Source of the DNA: a virus
Reading direction: 5' to 3' (one strand)
Length of the DNA: 23,322 nucleotides
Virus record (IMG/VR): IMGVR_UViG_3300031702_000050
Location: 1 to 23,322 of that record
Shown: piece after piece, positions 1 to 8,100 of the stretch
How positions within the stretch are numbered: the first letter of the stretch is position 1
How the letters are laid out: each line of letters begins with the position of its first letter
Made by a program: the position numbers and the translations under genes
Notes under the pieces: generated by a model
What the model was told of the DNA's origin: nothing
What the model saw: only the letters and a program-made list of their open reading frames with translations
Databases searched by the model: none

Positions 1-1107
1 CCATCAAATGTTGCTGAAGAAGTAACTCCTTTGACAACAAATACATTACCTCGTACTGAATCCGGCGGACAAATAAGCTCCTACGAAAGTATATTAGCAA
101 GATCCCCCCAACATGAGCCTTGGCCGCATCATGAAAACTTAGATCCGTTATCGTTTAAGAAAATTTACACAGATAGAGATTCGCCTGGCGCACTTCCTAG
201 TGCAGACCGTGTTGTTACTCCAGATACGTTTGACAAAAATTTACAAGGTAGAAAATCGAGTGGATATGTACAAGGCAGCGGCGGCAATGTTAGTACAGGA
301 AATTCTAGTCGTCCAGGCGGCAGCGGACAAGCGCCTGTACCTCCAGGAGACTATAACAGTGACTATGTGTTTGATGAAAATATAGGAGCATTAAGTGAAA
401 AATATGAATCTCGGGGCGATCCTGGTATTATTGGATGGGATAGTACCGGTGGCTGGAGCTACGGAAAATACCAACTTGCAGCAAATACAGGCTCACTAAA
501 TGAATTTCATAATTGGTTAAAAAATAAATACCCTGAATTAGAATCACAACTGTATGCTGCTGGCGGCCCAGCTGGAGGAAGAGCAGGTAGTGCAGCATAT
601 AAAGAAGCTTGGTCTTTAGTAATGGGTACAGACGAAGGCGGTGAGGTACAAAGCCAGTATGCAGGATTGAAATACTATGTCCCTGGAGCTAAACGTATCT
701 TAAATGGTTCCGGAATTAATCTTGCACTTCGGTCTATAACAGTCCGTCAAGCAGCATTTTCTACAACAATACAACACGGAGCAGGCGGCGCATCAAAAGT
801 TTTTCGAAATGCATTAGCCGGATTGGGATTTACATCAACTGATATAACTGCAACAGTGCCTACTGACGCAGCGTTAATTAGAGCATTATATTCCGAACGC
901 CGCGCTGAGCATGGCGGCAAATATTTCCCTAGCAGCAGTGAAGGTATTAGAAATAGTGTTGTTAACAGATTTCATAATGAAGAAGCAGATGCAATTAGAA
1001 GTTTAAACGAAGAAATTTTAATTGCACAAGCAACACCTCCGACTTCAGATCCAACAGATAATAGTGCAGGCACAAACACAGTAGCACCTCATCGTAGTGC
1101 TGTTTAA
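1..1107 (+). CDS. gp5-like baseplate hub/spike protein with C-terminal peptidoglycan-hydrolase-like domain (5' partial)
   Basis: The frame is open from base 1, so the gene begins upstream; the TTG at 31 is not a credible start. 368 residues are visible. The first ~120 are polar and low-complexity, ending in a Gly/Ser/Pro-rich linker (around residues 88-118, with a PGGSGQAPVPPGD stretch). From about residue 122 a compact domain begins with ALSEKYESRGDPG followed by SYGKYQLAANTGS. This resembles lysozyme-like domains of phage and VgrG-related proteins that have a KYES(G)G...SYGxYQ signature; Glu136 (nt 406-408) is the likely catalytic acid. Such domains cleave peptidoglycan so that the tail tube can pass the wall. 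Position directly before gp25 and gp6 matches gp5 of T4-like phages, but in T4 the lysozyme lies mid-protein, before a C-terminal beta-helix; here the enzyme-like domain is near the C-terminus and no beta-helix follows. The last ~30 residues are a Thr/Pro-rich tail. The hydrolase call is moderately sure; gp5 identity rests on context. Confidence 0.7.
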   Translation, partial: PSNVAEEVTPLTTNTLPRTESGGQISSYESILARSPQHEPWPHHENLDPLSFKKIYTDRDSPGALPSADRVVTPDTFDKNLQGRKSSGYVQGSGGNVSTGNSSRPGGSGQAPVPPGDYNSDYVFDENIGALSEKYESRGDPGIIGWDSTGGWSYGKYQLAANTGSLNEFHNWLKNKYPELESQLYAAGGPAGGRAGSAAYKEAWSLVMGTDEGGEVQSQYAGLKYYVPGAKRILNGSGINLALRSITVRQAAFSTTIQHGAGGASKVFRNALAGLGFTSTDITATVPTDAALIRALYSERRAEHGGKYFPSSSEGIRNSVVNRFHNEEADAIRSLNEEILIAQATPPTSDPTDNSAGTNTVAPHRSAV

Positions 1108-1123
1108 TTAAGGTAAATATAGT

Positions 1124-1558
1124 ATGAGCCAATTAGAAAAAAATCTTTATAAACGTGTTACAGTAAGCCAGCCTACTCAAACAGCCACAGCTGGCAGAAA
1201 ATACAGAGGTTTTTCAACAGTTGCAGATAGTAAAAGTTATAGCCTGTATGACTTTGAACTTATTAAACAAGATTTAATTAATCATTTTCATATACGCCAA
1301 ACTGAAAAATTAAGCGATCCTACTTTTGGTACGATTATTTGGGATATACTATATGAACCTTTTACTGTTGAAGTTCAAGAAGCAATTATTGAGGATGTTA
1401 CCCGTATTATTAATTACGATCCTAGAATAACCGCTGAAAATATTGTTATTGATACTTACGAACAAGGTATACAAATTGATTGCACTATAACAGTACTTCC
1501 TTTTGGTATAACAGACCAATTACGCTTTAAATTTGATAAAGAAAACGGACTTCTTTAA
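1124..1558 (+). CDS. 25: gp25-type baseplate wedge protein
   Basis: This 144-residue protein (T4 gp25 has 132) belongs to the gp25/TssE family, which nucleates sheath assembly at the baseplate and binds gp6 in the wedge core. Visible family features are an N-terminal SYSLYDFELIKQDLINHF segment, the FGTIIWDILYEPF block, a helix VEVQEAIIEDVTRII, and the conserved turn around residues 99-101, which here reads D-P-R in YDPRI where the family signature is E-P-R. The C-terminal strands (IDCTITVLPFG) are typical. The ATG follows an AAGG at 1110-1113 by 10 nt and lies 16 nt after the previous stop, so it is probably co-transcribed with the gp5-like gene. Lying directly before gp6 supports the assignment strongly. 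Confidence 0.93.
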   Translation: MSQLEKNLYKRVTVSQPTQTATAGRKYRGFSTVADSKSYSLYDFELIKQDLINHFHIRQTEKLSDPTFGTIIWDILYEPFTVEVQEAIIEDVTRIINYDPRITAENIVIDTYEQGIQIDCTITVLPFGITDQLRFKFDKENGLL

Positions 1559-1566
1559 ATTTAAAA

Positions 1567-1599
1567 ATTAAATACACACATTATCATTTCAGGTAAATA
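1567..1599 (+). promoter_or_regulatory. candidate T4-type late promoter elements upstream of gp6
   Basis: The 64-nt gap before gp6 is the longest intergenic space in the window. It holds ATTAAATA at 1567-1574 and GGTAAATA at 1592-1599; both are one or two bases off the T4 late -10 octamer TATAAATA, which works without a -35 box. Initiation about 6 nt downstream of either would place the start before the AAGGA at 1611-1615. In DNA this AT-rich such octamers arise by chance, so this is only a candidate. Confidence 0.3.
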
Positions 1600-1622
1600 C
1601 ATTAGTAAACAAGGAAAATGAT

Positions 1623-4600
1623 ATGTCTTCAAATGATAGACAGTCCAGGCTATTAGTAGCTGAGGACTGGAAACGAATTTACCAAAGCTTTAGAAACGCA
1701 GATTTCCAAAGCTACGATTTTGATAATCTAAGACGCACAATGATTAACTATCTGCGTCAAAACTATCCAGAAGACTTTAACGATTACATTGAATCGAGTG
1801 AATATCTTGCGCTAATTGATATGATTGCTTTCCTTGGGCAAAATCTATCATTCCGTATTGATTTAAACGCTCGTGAAAACTTCCTTGAAACAGCAGAGCG
1901 TAGAGAAAGTGTATTACGTCTAGCACGTATGCTATCTTACAATCCCCGCAGAAATCAAGCAGCTAACGGCTTGCTTAAATTTGACACAATTAAAACAACT
2001 GAAAATATTTTAGATAGTAATGGTTTAAACATGGCAGGTATTACTGTTAAGTGGAATGACCAAACTAACTCAAACTATTTTGAACAATTTATTAAACTCT
2101 TAAACTCAGCATTGCCACTATCTAATTCAATTGGCAATCCTCTAAAGTCAGCATTAATTGCAGATGTACAAACGCAAAAATATCGCTTAAATGCTACAAA
2201 TACTGGACAAGCAATATATCCGTTTACTAAACGTATTGAAGGCGTAAGCACACGTTTTGAAGTAGTAAGTACTGACATTTTGGGTGAAGATATTATAGAA
2301 GAAGCACCGCTTCCAGGTAACAGTCCTGCATTTTTGTTTAGAGATGACGGACAAGGCGCCGGCAGTAATAACACTGGATTTTTTATGCACTTCCGTCAAG
2401 GTAAACTTGAAAAAGGAAACTTTGCAGTAAGCAATCCAACACCAAATCAAGCAGTAGCAATTGACGCTGAAAATATTAACGATAGTGATGTGTGGTTGTT
2501 TTCACTAAACAGCACAGGATTTGAAAGCAGTGAATGGACAAAAATTGACTCAACTGAAGGCAATAACGTTATCTATAATAGTTTGTTTAATAAAACTAGA
2601 GATGTATATGCTGTAACAACACGTATCGGTGACAGAATTAATTTAAACTTTAGTGACGGTGTATTTGGAAATTTACCAGCTGGCAACTTTAACGTATACT
2701 ACAGAACTAGTAATAATATACGTAGTGTAGTTACACCTTCAGCATTAAGCACAATAAGTATTGATATTCCGTACCAGTCAAGAAACGGATCTGCACAAAC
2801 ACTTACAGTAGGGCTCAAATTAAATTACACAGTTAGTAATGGCACAGCAGCTGAAACAAGTACAGAAATTAAACAAAATGCACCTGCGACTTATTACACA
2901 CAAAATAGGTTAATTACTGGCGAGGACTATAATATAGGTCCTTTAGCAATTAGTCAAGACATCATTAAAACTAAAAGTTCAAATAGGATATCGAGCGGCA
3001 TCAGTCGGTTCTTTGACTTAAAAGACGCAAGCGGAAAGTATTCAAATACTAGTTTGTTTGCAGACGATGGTGTAATTTATAAAGAAGAATTTACTGAAAA
3101 ACAATCATTTACGTTTGCAACACAAACAGATATTGAAGGTGTTATATACAACACAATTGAAGATATATTAAAAAGTACAACTTCGCAGAACTTCTATCTA
3201 GCAAAATATCCAAAGATTATTGTTAGTGATCTTAACGCTACTTGGCTACAGTCTAGCAATAGCACAAATCAATCATTAGGTTTATTACAAGATGTTGATT
3301 TTAATCCTTACACAGTAGGCGAGTTTACTGCAAACAGTTTGCGGCTATTGGAAGCAGGGTCGATGTTAAAGTTTGTTGCCCCTGTAGGTAAGCACTTTAT
3401 GGCAGACGGCACATTAATGACAGACGGCACAGGCACTGACCACTTAGGCAAAACATCATACAAATGGTGCAAAGTAATTTCTGTAACAGGCGCTGGCACA
3501 GTAATAGACGAAGATGGAATTTCTCCTATTGCAGTAAACGAGGTCATACCATCGGATGCAATACTACAACAAGTTATACCAAATTTTTCTAAGGTACTAA
3601 TTAACGACATAAAAACACAATTAATTGACCAAGCATTTGAATATAAAGACTTTGCTTTACGTTATGATCAATACGACAGACAGTGGAAATTAGTATTAGC
3701 AGAAGACATTAATACACTTAATACGTTTGCTACAGGTAAAGCAGGAGACATTACTGGTGAAAATCTTGATGCAAGTTGGATGCTATACTTTAAGACAGAT
3801 GGTGAGAAATACACAATTACATACCGCAATTTAAGATATGTAATGGAAAGTGCAGAAGAAATTAGATTCTTCTTTGATGCTGCTGATAAAATTTATGATC
3901 CTGCAACAGGACAAATTGTTAGAGATAAAATTGATATCTTAAATATTAATCGTAAGCCAGGAGAATTAACTCCATTTACAAGAGACTTTAATTGGACAAT
4001 TACTGATGCATATAGAGATACCGAAGGTTATCTAGATAGCCGTAAAATACAAGTCCAATTTATTGACCTCGATGATGACGGCGTAATTGATGATCCTGAT
4101 ATTTTTGAGCAAATTGTCGGCGAAGAAGATACAACTATTCTTACAAAAGACAAACTAATATTTCAAAAGAAATATACCACAACTGACGGAGTAGAAGACT
4201 TTAAGTATTTTGCAAACACAACTGCCGAAATAATAGTAATACAAAACGAAGCAGCTATCGTTCCGTACAGCACACGTTTAGAAGGACAAATTTTTTATCT
4301 AATTGACGAAGATATATTTAGAAAGCTTAATAAAGTACTAAACAACACTATAATTAACACTGATTATAAAGCATACTTCGGACGTGCTGATTTAAAGTTC
4401 CATTACATCCATGTTGCCGATAGTGGATACAGAATTGACCCAAGTGCAAGTAATATTATTGATACATATATCTTATCTAAGACTTACGATACTCAAGTAA
4501 AACAATATATCAGCGGAACAACTTTAATACAACCTAAGCCGCCGAGTAATGATGAATTGTTTAGAAGCTATGGCACAGCAATAAACAAAATAAAAAGTTT

Positions 4601-5141
4601 AAGTGACGAAGTAATTTATCATCCTGCAAAGTATAAAATCTTATTTGGCGATAAAGCTCCAGGTGATCTGCAAGTTAAGTTTAAGATTGTTAAAAATCCT
4701 AGTATGGTTATTAACGATAATGAACTTAAATCAGACATAATTGAAGCTATTAATAAGTTCTTTGATATTGAAAATTGGGACTTCGGAGAGACGTTTTACT
4801 TTCAAGAGCTTAGTGCCTATATTATAAATGGGCTGTCTCCTAAACTGGTAAGTATACTAATAGTACCGCGCCAAACTACACAATCGTTTGGTAGCCTATT
4901 TGAAATAAAAAGTGAGCCAGATGAAATATTTGCAAGTGCAGCTAAGGTGAGTGATATCGAAACAATTGATCAATTAACAGCAACTAATTTACAAGCTAGT
5001 GGAACAATAATTAATACTGTTGCGACTAGTATAACGTCAGGAATATCAAGCAGTGCATCGACACCTGCAACAACCACAACTGCAACAACTGCAACAACTA
5101 CAACAACTACACCATCAACAGGCGGAGGCTATAGTTACTAA
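1623..5141 (+). CDS. 6: gp6-type baseplate wedge protein, enlarged
   Basis: gp6 forms the dimeric wedge core that links neighbouring baseplate wedges into a ring and contacts gp25 and gp7. The protein shows the family's strongly conserved N-terminus (residues ~12-115: DWKRIYQSFRNADFQSYDF, YLALIDMIAFLGQNLSFRID, ENFLETAERRESVLRLARML). A baseplate-J-like core follows (FSDGVFGNLPAGNF near 342-355; an APATYYTQNRLITGEDY segment near 422-438). The C-terminal block has ETFYFQELSAYIINGL and IKSEPDEIFASAAKVSDI. It is 1172 residues against 660 in T4; the extra length sits mainly between the core and the C-terminal block (~residues 520-1010). That region contains an EF-hand-like loop DLDDDGVIDDPD at residues 815-826. 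The last ~50 residues are a Ser/Thr/Ala-rich tail. ATG at 1623 is preceded by AAGGA at 1611-1615 with 7-nt spacing. Its stop TAA overlaps the next ATG (TAATG). Assignment is secure; the role of the insertion is unknown. Confidence 0.93.
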   Translation: MSSNDRQSRLLVAEDWKRIYQSFRNADFQSYDFDNLRRTMINYLRQNYPEDFNDYIESSEYLALIDMIAFLGQNLSFRIDLNARENFLETAERRESVLRLARMLSYNPRRNQAANGLLKFDTIKTTENILDSNGLNMAGITVKWNDQTNSNYFEQFIKLLNSALPLSNSIGNPLKSALIADVQTQKYRLNATNTGQAIYPFTKRIEGVSTRFEVVSTDILGEDIIEEAPLPGNSPAFLFRDDGQGAGSNNTGFFMHFRQGKLEKGNFAVSNPTPNQAVAIDAENINDSDVWLFSLNSTGFESSEWTKIDSTEGNNVIYNSLFNKTRDVYAVTTRIGDRINLNFSDGVFGNLPAGNFNVYYRTSNNIRSVVTPSALSTISIDIPYQSRNGSAQTLTVGLKLNYTVSNGTAAETSTEIKQNAPATYYTQNRLITGEDYNIGPLAISQDIIKTKSSNRISSGISRFFDLKDASGKYSNTSLFADDGVIYKEEFTEKQSFTFATQTDIEGVIYNTIEDILKSTTSQNFYLAKYPKIIVSDLNATWLQSSNSTNQSLGLLQDVDFNPYTVGEFTANSLRLLEAGSMLKFVAPVGKHFMADGTLMTDGTGTDHLGKTSYKWCKVISVTGAGTVIDEDGISPIAVNEVIPSDAILQQVIPNFSKVLINDIKTQLIDQAFEYKDFALRYDQYDRQWKLVLAEDINTLNTFATGKAGDITGENLDASWMLYFKTDGEKYTITYRNLRYVMESAEEIRFFFDAADKIYDPATGQIVRDKIDILNINRKPGELTPFTRDFNWTITDAYRDTEGYLDSRKIQVQFIDLDDDGVIDDPDIFEQIVGEEDTTILTKDKLIFQKKYTTTDGVEDFKYFANTTAEIIVIQNEAAIVPYSTRLEGQIFYLIDEDIFRKLNKVLNNTIINTDYKAYFGRADLKFHYIHVADSGYRIDPSASNIIDTYILSKTYDTQVKQYISGTTLIQPKPPSNDELFRSYGTAINKIKSLSDEVIYHPAKYKILFGDKAPGDLQVKFKIVKNPSMVINDNELKSDIIEAINKFFDIENWDFGETFYFQELSAYIINGLSPKLVSILIVPRQTTQSFGSLFEIKSEPDEIFASAAKVSDIETIDQLTATNLQASGTIINTVATSITSGISSSASTPATTTTATTATTTTTTPSTGGGYSY
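5067..5120 (+). repeat. ACA/ACT trinucleotide-rich tract encoding Thr-rich tail of gp6
   Basis: This is an imperfect trinucleotide repeat (CAA CAA CCA CAA CTG... and ACA ACT type units) coding for a run of threonines with scattered alanines just before the gp6 stop. It is low-complexity DNA and protein. The tract lies immediately upstream of the start of the giant gene, so length changes in multiples of three would alter only the gp6 tail, while a slip by one or two bases would break the TAATG junction. Confidence 0.8.
5124..5128 (+). promoter_or_regulatory. ribosome binding site for the giant ORF, inside gp6
   Basis: GGAGG lies within the gp6 codons for Gly-Gly-Gly, 12 nt before the ATG at 5141. 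The spacing is longer than ideal, but the start codon shares its A with the gp6 TAA (TAATG), so termination-reinitiation probably contributes. This arrangement ties production of the giant protein to that of gp6. Confidence 0.6.
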
Positions 5142-8100
5142 TGGCTAAGAATGATCAGAACGAAAGCGCACTACCTGTTCCAGGACAGAATAATAAAATT
5201 ACTGCAAGTGATTTTTTACCAAAGTTCTTTAGAACACAAGCAAATAAAAAGTTCTTACAAGGAACACTTGACCAACTTATACAACCCGGCGTTGCTGAAA
5301 AAGTAAATGGTTATTACGGTAGAAAAACAGCCAAAGCATACAAAACTACAGACAATTATGTCGATGACATAAGTGCTAACCGAACTAACTATCAGTTAGA
5401 GCCTGCGACAGTTATCAAAGACAATTATGATAATGTAACTTTTTATAAAGATTATAATGATTACATAGGACAACTTAGTAACTATGGCGCCACTACAGAT
5501 AATCACAGTCGTTTAAACAGTCAAGAAACTTATGCGTGGAACCCAAATATCGACTGGGATAAGTTTGTAAACTTCCGAGAGTACTACTGGATGCCAAACG
5601 GTCCTATTAGTGTTCCTGTAAGAGGACAAAGCAGAGATATTGTTAGTACGTACACTGTTACTACAGAAGACCAAGGCGATAATATTGCTTATGTATTTAA
5701 TGATGGTCTCGTCCGAAACCCTAGCTTAAAAATATTCCGTGGCCAAACATATCGTTTTGTTATTGATGCTATAAACCATCCAATGGCAATTGCACTTAGT
5801 AGAACGTTTACTCCTGGAATAACAGTTGACACTAATGTTAGTACACTGTATAATGACGGTATAACTATCTATGATGAAGAGGGTAATATTACAACCAGTA
5901 GTTATATTGAAAAAGGCACAATTGAATTTACTGTTCCTTCCAATGCTCCTGATGTACTGTATTATATCAGTAAAAATTCTGTTGATACGAGTAACTTTAT
6001 TAAAGTTTACGATATTGAAGAAAATACATTCCTTAATGTCGCTGAAGAAATACTAGGTAAGAAAACTTACAAAAGTGCAAATGGTGTAGAATTATCCAAC
6101 GGAATGAAAATTAAATTTCAAGGTGATGTATTACCTGCTACGTATGACACCAATGATTGGTATGTAGAAGGTGTTGGTGAAAAAATTAAATTAATTAAAG
6201 ATCAAGATCTAATTATTCCAGCTGCATACAGCGAAATTAACCGCATAGCATTCGATGCTGATAACTTTGATACATTGCCTTTTAGTGACGCAACAGCATA
6301 TGCAACTAATAAAGATTATATTGTTGTTAACCGTGCAACTCCAGATAGAAATGCATGGAGTCGGTACAATAGATGGTACCACAAAGATGTAATTTTAAAA
6401 AGTTTTGAACTTAATAATTTAGCAGGAGATGTAGATGAAACTTCTCGTGCAAAACGTCCTATTATAGAATTTGAAGCAGGATTAAAGTTACACAATTTTG
6501 GCGCATATGCTAAAACTGACGTTGACTTAGTTGACACATTCACGACTGATGTGTTTAGTACTATTGAAGGTGAAATAGGATATAACATTGACGGTATTAA
6601 TCTTGCTGATAATATGCGTATTTTGTTTACAGCAGACACTGATACATTAGTGAACGGAAAAATATACCAAGTTAAATTTGTTAAAATTGGAAATAGCAGA
6701 CAAATTAGTTTAATTGAAACTACTGATACATTGCCTATTGATCTTGAAACAGTATTAATTACACAAGGCTTAATAAATGCAGGTAAGAGTTATCACTACC
6801 ATAATAATAAGTGGGCTACTGCACAAGAAAAGACAACACGTAATCAAGCTCCTACTTTTGAAGTATGCGACAAAAATGGTAACAGTTTCAGCAATGAAAC
6901 ATATTATGGTTCGACTACATTTAAAGGCACTAAGTTATTTTCATACAGTATCGGCGAAGGTATTGTAGATACTGAATTAGGATTTGCATTAGATTATAAG
7001 TCTATTAATAATTCAGGCGACATTGTTTTTGATTTTAATTTATTATCTGATACATTTACTTACCAGACAGATACTGATTTGTATACGCAGCATATTAAAA
7101 GCGGCTATTTAAAGAAATATAGTTCGCTTACTAAATTTAAGTATGTAAATGGATTTAGTGATATTCCTACTATTAGTAAGCAGTATGTTGTAAGAGAGTA
7201 TTCTGCAACTAGCACCCAGATTAATAATTTTATAATTGACGTTTACAATAAATCAAGTAGTATTATTGACTTAAAATTAGTTGTAATTGTAAACAATAAA
7301 TTACAATTAATTAATACTGATTACACAATTGATAAAACTAATAGTAATGCAGTTGTTATCTTTGTAAAAGACTTAGTAGCTACTGATGTTATTAAAATTA
7401 AGACAGATAGTAAAACTATTAAAAATTCCAATGGATATTACGAGTTTCCATATAACTTAGAACGTAATCCTTTAAACGATGATGTTAATCAATTTACATT
7501 AGGCGAAGTAGTTGACCATGTTGACAGTATGTTAGAAGACATTCCTAACTACACAGGTGCATTTCTTGGATCAAGTAACCTGCGTGATTTAGGTGATTTA
7601 GATCGCTACGGTAAACGCTTTGTTAAACATAGCGGCCCAATTAATTTGCCACTGTACCATGTAACTAATAAAGATTATAATATTGTAAAGGCATTAAAAT
7701 ATTCTAGAAAAGAGTATTCAAGATTTAAGAAAGTATTTTTAGACACTGCTGCTACATTAGGTTATGATGGTCCTATAAAAGGACACGTTGATCTTATATT
7801 AAAAACTGTTAATAGTGATAAATTAAAGTCGCAGCCTTTTTACTTCTCTGATATGCTTCCAGCTGGAGCAGCTAATAAACTAACATACACTATATTAGAT
7901 AAGAGAACAACAGAATATCCGATTACCGCCGACTTTAACTTAACAGAGTTAAGTGCAAAAAGTGTAACTGTTTATTTAAACGGCGTACAATTAACGCACA
8001 TTAAAGATTACAATTTTAATATTGCAGGGTATGTTTCAATTAATGCCGGACAGATAGAAACTGATTTAATTGAAATACACGAATACGATAGTACTGATGG

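Noticed and set aside
31-33. TTG as the start of the first gene
   Set aside because: The frame is open back to base 1 and no ribosome binding site precedes the TTG. The gene is better read as cut by the window edge.
200-385. Short plus-strand frames overlapping larger genes (200-385, 5871-6056, 6777-6968, 11982-12173, 16431-16619)
   Set aside because: Each is out of frame within a long real gene and encodes a compositionally odd peptide typical of frame shadows.
2075-2450. Minus-strand open frames opposite gp6 (2075-2374, 2187-2450)
   Set aside because: They lie wholly opposite a securely identified gene, show no recognisable motifs and have no plausible start context. All other minus-strand frames in the window were dismissed for the same reason.
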